Notes: generated from the letters alone by a model not told the origin. A stretch of 64,000 nt of DNA from Kordia sp. SMS9 (GCF_003352465.1 NZ_CP031153.1:1540465-1604464), one strand, 5' to 3'. Shown: positions 52,436 through 62,018, counted from the stretch's first letter. Translations and numbers: made by a program.

Positions 52436-53730
52436 TTCATTACTTTACATTTCAAATTCCCCAAAGGGAAACCTACATATTCATCAATCAATTCAGCACT
52501 CGAAATACTTCCGTTATATATATGATTTTGATACACCGAACCGAATTGTTTGGTGATGAAGCCGCTCGTATATACACTTCCATACACATTTCCTAACAAT
52601 TCCAATTGCTGCTGACAGTACAAAAAGCCTTCTAATTTGGAATTCTCTTTGAGCATAATTTGCGGTTCAAAACGATTCTTAGTTTCGTCTTGCAAATAGC
52701 AAATAATTCCTTGAACGCGCGTATCTTGATCTATAAAAATATGTTTTTTAAGCTCTTGATTGGATGTTACTTTCAAATCGTCTTCGGTCTTTATCACCAA
52801 TGCCGAAGGATAGCTGAGTTCACAATTTGTTCCAACGAGAATTTGCGTGCTTGCAATGGCTTGAAACGTTCCTTTCACATTAGACTCAATCACAATTTCT
52901 GGAGCAATCAAAATAACATCTTTGAGCGTTGAAGATGCAGCAACTTTTATTTTAGTGTTGGATCGAATTAAAATGTTTCCCACAAGTTTTACATTCAACA
53001 AGTCCAATTCGCCACGACTAAACACGGTTTTTACAGGTTTGGTAAACGAATTTGTATAAATTCTCCCTGGTTTCAAATCTATATAACGATCGTTTTGCAT
53101 GGGAAGCGGTAATTTTTGCAAAGCGGCCAAATAATTCGTCAACTGCTGTGGAAGTTGCGGAAGCGTTTCAGAACTCTTCAAAATAGTTCCGTATACGAGT
53201 GTATTCCCATAATACGAATTTCCTGAAATTGTTCCTGCGCGGACACCTCTTTTAGGCAAATAGGTTTTTCCTTCAATTTTTGTATTTCCAACCACAATCA
53301 AAGGACGATTGGTTTCCTGTAGAAACAACGCCGTCCGATCCAATCCTGATTGCCAACCACTCACAAACGCCATTTTTTCAAACGTTTTTCCTTTGGTGGT
53401 CGCTTGCGAAAATACTTTTCCAAACATTCCCCAATAACTTTTGTGCAGTTTGGAAGTCATGCCGAGTTCTGCATCCAAAACTCTTGACATGGTATCTATT
53501 TCTCTCGTATAGTTTTCGAGGGCTTCTAATAAAGTAAATTCTGATTGCTGAATGGTTTCTATGAGCAGATCAGACTTTTTTTCAAACAAAGAATGCGAAT
53601 GTACAAGCACCACAAAAACAGAGAGCAACACCGCAATAATTGCGGAAATTAAAATGGCAAACTGCAACGCGCCTGCTTTTACTCGATGATCGAGATTTAA
53701 AATTTTTTGAAGTGTATCTCGATATTTCAT
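52423..53730 (-). CDS. GspK/PilX-like protein with large beta-rich ectodomain
   Basis: A 435-aa protein. The start RVKAGALQFAILISAIIAVL resembles GspK and PilX, which have Gly at -1 and a hydrophobic helix without Glu at +5. After a helical stretch (60-110) the body becomes a chain of short beta turns with regular Val/Ile spacing (VKLVGNILIRSNTKIKVA, VILIAPEIVIESNVKGTF, LLGNVYGSVYTSGFI) like a beta-helix of the bactofilin or polymer-forming kind. GspK normally has an alpha domain and calcium sites, so the passenger is unusual. It may form the tip of the pseudopilus. Confidence 0.65.
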   Translation of the reverse strand: MKYRDTLQKILNLDHRVKAGALQFAILISAIIAVLLSVFVVLVHSHSLFEKKSDLLIETIQQSEFTLLEALENYTREIDTMSRVLDAELGMTSKLHKSYWGMFGKVFSQATTKGKTFEKMAFVSGWQSGLDRTALFLQETNRPLIVVGNTKIEGKTYLPKRGVRAGTISGNSYYGNTLVYGTILKSSETLPQLPQQLTNYLAALQKLPLPMQNDRYIDLKPGRIYTNSFTKPVKTVFSRGELDLLNVKLVGNILIRSNTKIKVAASSTLKDVILIAPEIVIESNVKGTFQAIASTQILVGTNCELSYPSALVIKTEDDLKVTSNQELKKHIFIDQDTRVQGIICYLQDETKNRFEPQIMLKENSKLEGFLYCQQQLELLGNVYGSVYTSGFITKQFGSVYQNHIYNGSISSAELIDEYVGFPLGNLKCKVMKWLY

Positions 53731-53733
53731 AAA

Positions 53734-54207
53734 CTATTTAGACACTGCAATCGTTTTGCGTTTTCCTTTGTAGCGAATTGTGATTGACTTTTTAGTTCCT
53801 GTCAAAAGTTCAATATCTTGAATGGTTTTTCCTGTTTTAAAAAGTTGTTGCGTTCCTTGAATAGAAACGATGTAGATATTCTGAGCACTTTTTGGTTTTG
53901 AAATCACACCTTTATACACAATTGGTGGAAACACTACCGAATCTTTTTTTATTGAAACTTTTCGGGTTGTATTAGAAGTTTGTTTTTCGCGGTATGGTTT
54001 TCCCAAAAAAGGATCGCGATGTTTGGTATGGATACGAAACGTGTCCTTTTCAATGGTTTGTTTGGGTGAAAAAGTTACGTTTGAATTTGCAGCGATCACA
54101 GGCGACTCATCAGCATTCATCTTAGAAAAAATCTGATAACCAATGACGCCCCAAATTCCGAGAACCACCACCAATAACATATATGTTTTTCCTTTTTTTG
54201 TGATCAT
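53734..54207 (-). CDS. GspC/PilP-like inner-membrane protein
   Basis: A 157-aa bitopic protein: span about 9-27 (YMLLVVVLGIWGVIGYQIF), linker, an RDPFLGKP motif like the one that starts PilP and some GspC domains, and a C-terminal beta domain (PPIVYKGVISKPKSAQNIYI, then LFKTGKTIQDIELL) matching the homology-region fold that contacts the secretin. It starts 4 nt inside the preceding stop. It would connect the platform to GspD. Confidence 0.75.
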   Translation of the reverse strand: MITKKGKTYMLLVVVLGIWGVIGYQIFSKMNADESPVIAANSNVTFSPKQTIEKDTFRIHTKHRDPFLGKPYREKQTSNTTRKVSIKKDSVVFPPIVYKGVISKPKSAQNIYIVSIQGTQQLFKTGKTIQDIELLTGTKKSITIRYKGKRKTIAVSK

Positions 54208-54863
54208 TCTATTGTAAATGAATATGTTGCATACGGCGTTGCATATCCGCTATTTTCAGCGCGTACACGCCATTGATAGCTATTTCCAGCTTCTAACTCA
54301 ACCGAAATTGAATTTTCAGGAACTGTAGTGTCTAATTCTAATTGAATAATATTCTGAAAATCAGGTCGTGCAATTTGAACGTGATAGTTTTCTGCATTTT
54401 CTACCGCTTCCCAAGACAACGTAAATGTTGTAAGATTAAGTGTAATAGTATCAGCAGGAGCAATCAAATTCACAGTGCTATTTGTGATGTCTTGAACTTC
54501 CGTAACATCCGTTGTAAATGAATAGGTTGTGTATGCTGTTGTATAATCGCTGTTTTTTGCACGGACACGCCATTGATAGGAATTGCCTGCTTCTACGTCT
54601 ATCGAAATTGAATTTTCCAAAATGGTAGTATCTAGTTCTAATTGAATAATATTTTCAAAATCGGGACGAGCAACTTGTACTTGATAGCTTTCTGCATTTT
54701 CTACCGTTTCCCAAGACAAGGTAAATGTGGTAATGTTCACGATAGCATCATCCGCAGGAGCGATCAAATTCACAGTATCATTCGTGATGTCTGGAACTTC
54801 AATAATTTCAGAGCAACTCACCAAAAAAAGAGGGATACATATACTGTATATATATTTTTTCAT
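54204..54863 (-). CDS. Lipoprotein with two tandem FnIII-like domains
   Basis: A 219-aa lipoprotein (lipobox LVSC, Cys17). Residues 25-124 and 125-219 are near-identical copies of one 95-100-aa unit with the FnIII pattern NLIAPAD, FTLSWE, YQVQVARPDF, YQWRVRA. The duplication is visible in the DNA as two units of about 300 bp (54492-54791 and 54207-54491). It may be surface- or periplasm-exposed and bind carbohydrate or the pseudopilus. It lies within the secretion operon between the first lipoprotein and the GspC-like gene. Confidence 0.8.
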   Translation of the reverse strand: MKKYIYSICIPLFLVSCSEIIEVPDITNDTVNLIAPADDAIVNITTFTLSWETVENAESYQVQVARPDFENIIQLELDTTILENSISIDVEAGNSYQWRVRAKNSDYTTAYTTYSFTTDVTEVQDITNSTVNLIAPADTITLNLTTFTLSWEAVENAENYHVQIARPDFQNIIQLELDTTVPENSISVELEAGNSYQWRVRAENSGYATPYATYSFTIE

Positions 54864-54868
54864 CGTAT

Positions 54869-55597
54869 TTATAATTTAAAATAATTGTCCTTTTGAACTG
54901 CCTTGTGTGCTTTGCGATGCGTATTTGGTGGACAACCTTCAGAATCGCTCACAATATCAGCAATCACTAGTTTATGTTTGTTATTTTCTTTCCAGCAAAA
55001 ATTAGCGGTTTCATAAGCAAATACAACACCTTTAGACACTACTAAAACTTGCTTTTTTCCATCTAAAAACACCAGTTGTAAACTAAATTTCTTGGAAGCT
55101 GATTGTACCAAAAACACTTCTTCTGCTTTTTTTAATAGATTGATATCTTCTGTAGAAAATCCCACTGCAACACTCGTGACCATTTGTGCATCTTCTTTGG
55201 TTTCCAAATAGGAACGCAATCCTGTATTTTTAGCATCATTCAGTGCCGAAGTAATGGCAACACGATCTACAAATTGTAAGAGCACATATTCAGGCTTTAC
55301 GTTGAGTGAATCTGTATAGGCTAGTGCTACTTTTTTCGTTTGTTCGTTTGCTTTGGCAAAGGCTTTAAAAGTTTGCTTGGAAAAAGCTACAGGTTGTACG
55401 CTTAGTTTTATTTTTTCTTCAAAAACAGGAATCGCAATGCTTTTATACGAATTTGAAATAACCGTTTCATTAGACAAACCGATCGAACCCAATTCAACAT
55501 TGGTTTCCGTAAGTTTTTGCGTTGTTTGATGCACTGAAATGGTTGTGCAACTCACGACTGTTATTGAGAGTAAGATTCCAATAAAGAAATTTCGCAT
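54869..55597 (-). CDS. Lipoprotein of unknown function, first gene of the minus secretion arm
   Basis: A 242-aa lipoprotein from the ATG at 55597 (MRNFFIGILLSITVVSC, Cys17). The frame also opens with a TTG at 55615, but that TTG belongs to the -7 box. The mature protein has no recognised family; it is mixed alpha/beta with VAFSKQTFKAFAKANEQTKK and a Cys-containing C-terminal part (FCWKENNKHKLV, SEGCPPNTHRKAHK). A pilotin-like or secretin-associated role is possible from position. Five bases separate it from the FnIII lipoprotein gene. Confidence 0.7.
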   Translation of the reverse strand: MRNFFIGILLSITVVSCTTISVHQTTQKLTETNVELGSIGLSNETVISNSYKSIAIPVFEEKIKLSVQPVAFSKQTFKAFAKANEQTKKVALAYTDSLNVKPEYVLLQFVDRVAITSALNDAKNTGLRSYLETKEDAQMVTSVAVGFSTEDINLLKKAEEVFLVQSASKKFSLQLVFLDGKKQVLVVSKGVVFAYETANFCWKENNKHKLVIADIVSDSEGCPPNTHRKAHKAVQKDNYFKL

Positions 55598-55612
55598 ACG
55601 TATTATTTTTTT

Positions 55613-55620
55613 CAAAAATA
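55613..55620 (-). promoter_or_regulatory. -7 box of the minus-strand secretion arm
   Basis: TATTTTTG on the minus strand, exact TAnnTTTG, giving a leader of about 10 nt to the ATG at 55597. It probably drives all eight genes down to gspF. Confidence 0.55.
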
Positions 55621-55782
55621 CTTAAAGATATTGGAATTATGTAAAATAATATACAAGCGTAAAAGTAGGGAATGTAATTTTTTGTTTCTACTGAAGATTT
55701 CACCTAAAAAACGACTCTTGACTCTTTGAATTTAATACAGCTAAAAAGGAAATATTTTTCAAAAACATAAAAAACACATACG

Positions 55783-57090
55783 TTACTTCAACAATTTCCC
55801 CGCCATTTGCAACAATTGCAATTCGGAGTTTTTAGCGTCGTATTTGGCTTGACTTAAATTAAGTTTCGCGTTCAACAAATTGATTTGTGCTTGTCTGAAA
55901 TCTAACGTGATCACTTGTCCTAATTTGTATTGCTCTTCGGTGCGTTGAAAACTTTGCACGTTGGTTTCCAAGTTCATTTCCTGCACGCGAATGGTATACA
56001 ACGCATTTTGATAGGTTTCCCATGTATTGTTCAAATCACGCAGTAATTGTTGTGAGGTTTGCTGTTTGCGAATATTTTCGCTATCCAAGGCAATCTTAGC
56101 ATTCTGAACCCGCGTTTTGGTTTTTCCACCATCAAAAACATCCCAGGTCAAATTTAAACCTACACCAAATCCGTTAGTAGTTTGACTCGCAAAAGCAAAG
56201 GCTTGATCACTATTACTTCTACCAACACTATACGAACCGTCCGCTGAAATTGTTGGCAACCAACCCGATTTGTTCATCTTAATATCGTAGGCGTTAATGG
56301 CAATATTCTTCTCAATTTGCAGCAATTGTACATTGTTTTGTTGTAAATTTTCTTGTAAATCTTCCAAAGTCAAATCAAAGGTGTAGTCGATGTTGGTATC
56401 TACTTCATAATTGATCTCTGAAACGTCTGTTCCCATCAAAATATTTAGATCACGTTTGGCATTTTTTAGCAATCTTTGACTATCCAAATAGGAAATACTA
56501 TCATTATTACGATCCACTTCTGCGGTCAACACATCCAATTTGGTAGCTTGTCCAAATTCAAAATTATACTGTGTGCGTTCCAAGCGTTGTCGCGAAATCG
56601 CCAACGTTTCAGATAAATTCTTAGTATTTTCAGATAAACGCGCAATTTCAAAATAACTCGTGTACACTTGCAACAGTGTATTTTCAATAGTTTGCCGTGC
56701 TTGTAACTCTGTTAACCCTTGTGTTTCTTGCAATTTCTTAAAATTATATCTTCGGTTAAAACCATCAAAAACAGTATAGTTTAGTGAAACTGTGGCATTG
56801 TAATTTTCGGTCACGGCGCCATCAATAACAAACGGATCGCCTTCTTGTGTTTCTGCATCCACATTATTTTCATCATACGTTGCACTTGCGGAAGTGGTGA
56901 CCGTTGGTAAATAACCTGTGTTGTAAATGCTGGTGTTATTTTTAGCCGTTTCTATTTCATTTACAGACACTAACACATCGTAATTGTTTTGTAAAACTAA
57001 TTGTATGACTTCGTTTTGGGTGCGTATTTTTTGCGCTTTCGCGGGAATGAACCCTAGAAAAATCACAAGTATGAAACATATTTTTTTCAT
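55783..57090 (-). CDS. TolC-family outer-membrane efflux protein
   Basis: A 435-aa exported protein (signal peptide to AKAQ, residue 19) with two OEP repeats made of long helices and short barrel strands (ENTLLQVYTSYFEIARLSEN, TKLDVLTAEVDRNNDSISYL in the first half; WLPTISADGSYS, ITLDFRQAQINLLNAKLNL in the second). It forms the exit duct of the efflux pump encoded upstream. The gene is 14 bp after the RND gene, last in the operon. Confidence 0.93.
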   Translation of the reverse strand: MKKICFILVIFLGFIPAKAQKIRTQNEVIQLVLQNNYDVLVSVNEIETAKNNTSIYNTGYLPTVTTSASATYDENNVDAETQEGDPFVIDGAVTENYNATVSLNYTVFDGFNRRYNFKKLQETQGLTELQARQTIENTLLQVYTSYFEIARLSENTKNLSETLAISRQRLERTQYNFEFGQATKLDVLTAEVDRNNDSISYLDSQRLLKNAKRDLNILMGTDVSEINYEVDTNIDYTFDLTLEDLQENLQQNNVQLLQIEKNIAINAYDIKMNKSGWLPTISADGSYSVGRSNSDQAFAFASQTTNGFGVGLNLTWDVFDGGKTKTRVQNAKIALDSENIRKQQTSQQLLRDLNNTWETYQNALYTIRVQEMNLETNVQSFQRTEEQYKLGQVITLDFRQAQINLLNAKLNLSQAKYDAKNSELQLLQMAGKLLK

Positions 57091-57104
57091 CAGATACTTA
57101 CTTT

Positions 57105-60100
57105 TTAATCGATAAATTCTTGTTCGCTTTCCATCTCAATAATGGCACGTTCTACTGCTTCATTGGTGGGTTTTTTGCCAGTCCAAAGCCAGGTAAGATT
57201 CACTTTTCCAGCATTGAAAAACGAGAGTAAAATAGGAAGTGTAAATAAGGTCAATACGGTGGCAATTGCGATTCCATACGCGACCGAAATTGCCATCGGA
57301 ATTAAAAATTGTGCTTGGCGACTCGTTTCAAAAATCAAAGGTGCCAATCCGACAATGGTGGTCAACGATGTTAAAAAAATCGCTCTAAATCGTGATTTTC
57401 CTGCCGCAATCACGGCTTCTTTGTATGGCAAACCTTCTTTTAAGAAAGTATTGAGTTTGGTAATTAACACGAGTCCGTCGTTCACTACAATTCCCACTAA
57501 GGCAATAATTCCAAGCATGGACAAAATATTAATCGGGAAACCGTGAATATAATGTCCCCAAGCCACACCAATCAAGCTAAACGGAATGATTACCAACAAA
57601 ATTAACGGCTGACTGTACGAGCGAAAGGTAAACACAATCACGATGTAAATCAGCAATAAAAATACTGGGCCAACCGTTGCCACGGAACCAATTATTTTTT
57701 GTGCCTCTCGGTTTTGACCTTCAAACAATTGCGATACACTTGGATACTTTTTAATGACTTTAGGCATGATTTCTGTTGAAATACTTTGCATAATGGCAGT
57801 AGCACTTTCCTTTGGGTTTTTCATGTTGGCTTCCACACGAATTTCGCGCAATCCGCCCAAATGACGAATGCTTACTTCACCACGCGCAATGGTATAGGTG
57901 GCAATTTCACCAAAGGCCACACGCGCTCCTGAAGGCGTAATAATTTGCATGTTTTCTAAGCTTTCAATGGATTCGCGTTCTTCACGTACATACCGAACCC
58001 ACACACGTATTTCATCCTGTCCGCGCTGAAAACGCTGAATCTCTGAACCAAAAAATCCGCTTCGTATTTGCGACATCACATCGTTGAGTTGCAAGCCGAG
58101 TGAATATGCATTGTCTTTTAATGTTACTTTAATTTCTTTAATTCCAGCAGGATCGGTATCTACAACGTCTCTCACTTTTGGACTTTTGGCAATAAACGCC
58201 TTTACCATTTCCTTTGCCTTTCGCAAGTCTTCAATATCATCGCTGACCAAAGAAACCGACACAGGTTTTCCACCCAAAGAAGTTCCCGAACCGTAAATAA
58301 GTTTTTCAGCACCGTAAATTTCACCCACTTCTTCTTTAAAGGCCAGCGAAATTTCATCCGCAGAAAAATCACGCAATTCGCCAGGCAATAGGTTGACTAA
58401 AACAGTAGCATTTGCTGAGCCTGGACCAATAGTTTTAATAGCGTTTAATACAGGTTGTTGTTTAGGATCGTCGGTCGTTGCAAACTTTTTGTTCACCTTC
58501 CAAACGGCGGTTTCTATTTTTTGTGCGAGCGAATCTGTAATCTTTTCATTCGTACCTTCGGGCATGGTCAATTCAATACTAACGGTTTCACTAGCAACTG
58601 GAGGGAAAAAGGTAAATTGTATAATTCCGCCAGCAATCGCTCCAAGCGTTATCATTAAGAATACCGTGGGGATGATTAGCCCTAAAATTTTTGTGTACAC
58701 ATTTTCCATAAAAAAAGTAATGGACGGTGCGTAGATGCGGTTTTTGATGAAATTCATCAAGAGTTCTGCCTGTTTGCTGAGGTAATTTGGTTTTTGTTCT
58801 CTATTCAATGCCTTAGAATGGGCAATGTGCGCGGGCAGAATGATCAATGCTTCCACCAACGAAACCGTAAGAGTCACGGCGACCACAATGGCAACTTCTC
58901 CAAAGAAAGAACCAATATCTCCATCCAAAAAGAAGAAAATTGAAAATGCCAAAACAGTGGTGACAATAGCAGATAAAATAGGAGGAATTACTTGCATCGT
59001 ACCATCAATCGCAGCTCTGATGGGCGTTTTTCCTTTTTCGTATTCGCTGTAGATATTTTCTGCAATGACAATGCCGTCATCGACCAAAATACCAATTACG
59101 ATGATCATTCCAAACAATGACAATACGTTAATGGTAATTCCAAAATAACCGACAAACGTAAACATTCCCAAGAAGGCGACAGGCAAACCAAATGCCACCC
59201 AAAACGCTAAACGTGGTTTTAAAAAGATCGCCAAAAATATAAAGACGAGGACCATTCCGATGAGTGCATTTTCAAGGAGTAATTGCGTACGCTGTTCTAG
59301 AATAACAGACGTGTCGAACGTAATGGATATTTGAATTTTATTACTGGTTTTGTTGAAGTTTTCAATATACGTACGCACTTTTTCTGCGGTTTGCAACAAG
59401 TCTTCGCTGTTGGTATTTTGGATGTCGATCGTCACGGCAATTTCGCCGTTATAAAAGGTGGCATTGGGCGATTCATTAAATTGATCTTTCACCGTAGCAA
59501 TGTCTTTCAACTGAATGATATTTCCGTTCGCATCAGACTTTACCACGACATTTTCAAGTGATTTTGCTTCATAGGCACGATTTTTTGCGCGAATTAAATA
59601 TTCTTCAGCTTCTGTTTTTACCGAACCTGCCGTCGTGATGATGCTCGTTTTGGAAACCGCATCGGCAATGTCTTGAAACGACAAATTATAGGCGCGCAAA
59701 TCACTTTCTCGCACGGCAATTTCAATTTCTTCATCAGGAAAACCTGAAAGTGTCACTTGCGAAATCCCTTGCATGCGCAGAATATCTGTTTCTACTTTTC
59801 GAGCCGTTTGCTTTAAGGTGCGTAACGGAATATCGGTTCCACTGATGACAAAGCTGACGGATTTTGCAATGTTTTCACGTTTGCCAATTACTGGCGGTTC
59901 CATCCCAACGGGGAAATTAGGAATCTTATCGACGGCATTTTTTATATCTGCCAGTACGTTGTCAATGTTGTAGCTTCTATCAATTTCTACCGTAAGTACT
60001 GCATTGTTTTCAGACGATGTTGAAGTCACACGATCTACACCGACGACACCTTTTAAATTTGTTTCGATAGGCAACACCACACCTTCTTCAATTTCTTGTG

Positions 60101-60269
60101 GAGACGCACCAGGATATACTGCCGAAATGGTGATAATGTTGGAGTTTACTTGTGGAAAAAAGGACGTTTTTAAACTTGAATATCCGAAGTAGCCAAACAA
60201 CACAAATGCAATCACGATGATATTGACCGCAACAGGATATTTGATAAAATAGGAGATGATTTTTTTCAT
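57105..60269 (-). CDS. RND efflux transporter, AcrB/CusA superfamily
   Basis: A 1054-aa inner-membrane proton-driven pump with the duplicated arrangement of one span, a large periplasmic loop and six spans. Typical motifs are present: PGASPQEIEEGVVLPIE, GILVDDGIVIAENIYSEYE in span 4 with its Asp pair, and GIVVNDGLVLITKLN in the second half. The style is that of the less specialised multidrug or lipophile RND group; no CusA methionine triad could be read. It overlaps the membrane-fusion gene by 4 nt. Confidence 0.95.
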   Translation of the reverse strand: MKKIISYFIKYPVAVNIIVIAFVLFGYFGYSSLKTSFFPQVNSNIITISAVYPGASPQEIEEGVVLPIETNLKGVVGVDRVTSTSSENNAVLTVEIDRSYNIDNVLADIKNAVDKIPNFPVGMEPPVIGKRENIAKSVSFVISGTDIPLRTLKQTARKVETDILRMQGISQVTLSGFPDEEIEIAVRESDLRAYNLSFQDIADAVSKTSIITTAGSVKTEAEEYLIRAKNRAYEAKSLENVVVKSDANGNIIQLKDIATVKDQFNESPNATFYNGEIAVTIDIQNTNSEDLLQTAEKVRTYIENFNKTSNKIQISITFDTSVILEQRTQLLLENALIGMVLVFIFLAIFLKPRLAFWVAFGLPVAFLGMFTFVGYFGITINVLSLFGMIIVIGILVDDGIVIAENIYSEYEKGKTPIRAAIDGTMQVIPPILSAIVTTVLAFSIFFFLDGDIGSFFGEVAIVVAVTLTVSLVEALIILPAHIAHSKALNREQKPNYLSKQAELLMNFIKNRIYAPSITFFMENVYTKILGLIIPTVFLMITLGAIAGGIIQFTFFPPVASETVSIELTMPEGTNEKITDSLAQKIETAVWKVNKKFATTDDPKQQPVLNAIKTIGPGSANATVLVNLLPGELRDFSADEISLAFKEEVGEIYGAEKLIYGSGTSLGGKPVSVSLVSDDIEDLRKAKEMVKAFIAKSPKVRDVVDTDPAGIKEIKVTLKDNAYSLGLQLNDVMSQIRSGFFGSEIQRFQRGQDEIRVWVRYVREERESIESLENMQIITPSGARVAFGEIATYTIARGEVSIRHLGGLREIRVEANMKNPKESATAIMQSISTEIMPKVIKKYPSVSQLFEGQNREAQKIIGSVATVGPVFLLLIYIVIVFTFRSYSQPLILLVIIPFSLIGVAWGHYIHGFPINILSMLGIIALVGIVVNDGLVLITKLNTFLKEGLPYKEAVIAAGKSRFRAIFLTSLTTIVGLAPLIFETSRQAQFLIPMAISVAYGIAIATVLTLFTLPILLSFFNAGKVNLTWLWTGKKPTNEAVERAIIEMESEQEFID

Positions 60270-61381
60270 TCGTCAATAGTTACAGGATTTACTATCAATC
60301 CTTTGTAGGCGTTGGGAAGTACTTGCGTAAGCATCGTAGCGCCATCTGGCAACCCTTTAATCACGACTTTCGTATCGTTGGAATGAATGGGAGTTACTTT
60401 TACCAAATCGAGGGTTTTGCTGTTGACAACAAAGAGTTTGTTGTTGTCAATGAGTAATTTTCGATCAATTTCAATGGCGTTTTCTGCTTTTTCTACGGGA
60501 ATATTGGCTTCTAAATACATGCCTTCTCTCAGATTTTTGTCTTTTACTTCGATAAAAACGGTGACGGTTTGCGTACTTTGATCTACACGTGCATTGATGC
60601 GCGTTACTTTTCCAGTGTATTGCTGCTTTTGTTCGATGTCATTCAGCAACACTTCTTTTCCTTTTTGCAATAGATTCACATACATTGCATTGACATTTAC
60701 TTCCAATTCATACACAGATGGATTGATAAATTCGCCCAATTTTTGACCAGATCTCACCAAGGCACCTTTGTTTACGTTTGCTTCGGTAACCGTTCCACTA
60801 AAAGGTGCCGTAATTCGGTATTTGACGAGTCTTTCTTCTAAATTTTTAATCGTGTAAAACGTATTGTAAATATTTTTTGCTGTGACAAATAGTTGTTCAC
60901 GATCGGAATTTGTGGGTGGTAGTTTTTGTGTTGTTTGATTGACATTAAATTCTTTTAAATAGGCATACCAAGCATTGTATGATTCTTGGTAATCCAAACG
61001 CATGTCTGGCATGATGGAAGCAATCAAGTTTTGCAGATTGCTGCGTTGTGCTAAAATCGTTGCATAAAATTCGTTGCTGTTTATTTTTAGAATCGTTTCT
61101 CCTTTTCGGAAGCTAACACCTGGACGAAACTCTTTTCCGGAAGTTTCTAACAACCCTTGTACTTCTGCGAACAATTCTACTTTGTTTTTGGCAACTAAGT
61201 TTCCGTTGGCGTTTACAACAATTGGAATTTCACTATTGGTCACTTTTTCTACATAGACGATTTTGGGAGCATTATTGGGAATTACTGCTTCTTTTTTAGG
61301 AGTTTCGCTGAATGTTTTAGAGACAAACATACCGATCAATAGTAAACCGATACAAACACCAACGATGATTATTTTTCGCAT
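60266..61381 (-). CDS. Periplasmic membrane-fusion (adaptor) protein of the RND pump
   Basis: A 371-aa HlyD/AcrA-type adaptor with one N-terminal span (about 3-22), a lipoyl half (NGNLVAKNKVELFAEVQGLLE), a helical hairpin (80-160), the second lipoyl half (RITAPFSGTVTEANVNKGALV) and beta-barrel plus membrane-proximal domains. It links the RND transporter to TolC and is the first gene of the three-gene efflux operon. Confidence 0.93.
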   Translation of the reverse strand: MRKIIIVGVCIGLLLIGMFVSKTFSETPKKEAVIPNNAPKIVYVEKVTNSEIPIVVNANGNLVAKNKVELFAEVQGLLETSGKEFRPGVSFRKGETILKINSNEFYATILAQRSNLQNLIASIMPDMRLDYQESYNAWYAYLKEFNVNQTTQKLPPTNSDREQLFVTAKNIYNTFYTIKNLEERLVKYRITAPFSGTVTEANVNKGALVRSGQKLGEFINPSVYELEVNVNAMYVNLLQKGKEVLLNDIEQKQQYTGKVTRINARVDQSTQTVTVFIEVKDKNLREGMYLEANIPVEKAENAIEIDRKLLIDNNKLFVVNSKTLDLVKVTPIHSNDTKVVIKGLPDGATMLTQVLPNAYKGLIVNPVTIDE

Positions 61382-61402
61382 GATATTGTGTGCTTTGGTG
61401 TT

Positions 61403-61440
61403 AAAAAAAGAAGCGTTCGAACTACGGCAAACGCTTCTTT
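61403..61440 (-). terminator. Terminator after the Spy-like gene
   Basis: Stem AAGAAGCGTT (61408-61417) / AACGCTTCTT (61430-61439) with a 12-nt loop, followed on the minus strand by seven T residues. It separates the Spy-like gene from the efflux operon, whose own promoter must lie in the remaining 20 bp or be read through. Confidence 0.8.
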
Positions 61441-61561
61441 AGAAATAAATAATTAAAAAACGAATTACTTGATTAACAAGATTTAGTGTCCTGTGGATTG
61501 TCCTTTCTTAGGAACATATATTCTTTAAAAGTACACATTGGACGTATTTTTAGCTGCTATG

Positions 61562-61951
61562 CTATTTGTTTTTTCGGCTATCAATCCATGCCTTGAATTC
61601 TTCTTGCATTTCTTCTGAAACGGAGTCTTCATACTGTTTCATTTGGTCTGCGGTGAGTATATTTTGAAGTTTACCTTTGGTTTCTTTTTGAAGCGATTTC
61701 ATTTTCCCGCGCATGGTAAAAATAGAACCGTTTTCGAAGATGTCTTTTTTCTTTTTGGCATCTTCAAGCATGATGGGTTGCACATTGATAGTTTGTACAT
61801 CCGTAAGCGTTAGTTTTTCTTGCAACATTGACGTCATTTTTTCCGCCATTTCCGTAGCTGGTGTGGCTTTCATTTTTGCCATACGCGATTGAGAAAACCC
61901 GTGTGTAGAAAACAACGTAAAAGCAATAATAGTGAGATATTTGTAATACAT
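61562..61951 (-). CDS. Small periplasmic Spy/LTxxQ-like protein (hypothetical)
   Basis: A 129-aa protein with signal peptide (to GFSQ, residue 21). The mature chain is all-helical and charged (MAEKMTSMLQEKLTLTDVQ, QNILTADQMKQYEDSVSEEM), the pattern of Spy/CpxP-type stress proteins with LTxxQ-like repeats (LTLTDVQ, ILTADQM). Such proteins bind unfolded proteins or metals in the periplasm. It has its own promoter and terminator and lies upstream of the efflux operon. Confidence 0.7.
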   Translation of the reverse strand: MYYKYLTIIAFTLFSTHGFSQSRMAKMKATPATEMAEKMTSMLQEKLTLTDVQTINVQPIMLEDAKKKKDIFENGSIFTMRGKMKSLQKETKGKLQNILTADQMKQYEDSVSEEMQEEFKAWIDSRKNK

Positions 61952-61967
61952 TTTCTTTCTTTTTATT

Positions 61968-61975
61968 CAAAAGTA
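61968..61975 (-). promoter_or_regulatory. -7 box of the Spy-like gene
   Basis: TACTTTTG on the minus strand, exact TAnnTTTG, 16 bp before the ATG at 61951. Confidence 0.5.
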
Positions 61976-62018
61976 GCTAGTTGTCGAAGGGTTTGAAACT
62001 ATATTATACGTAGCGGTA

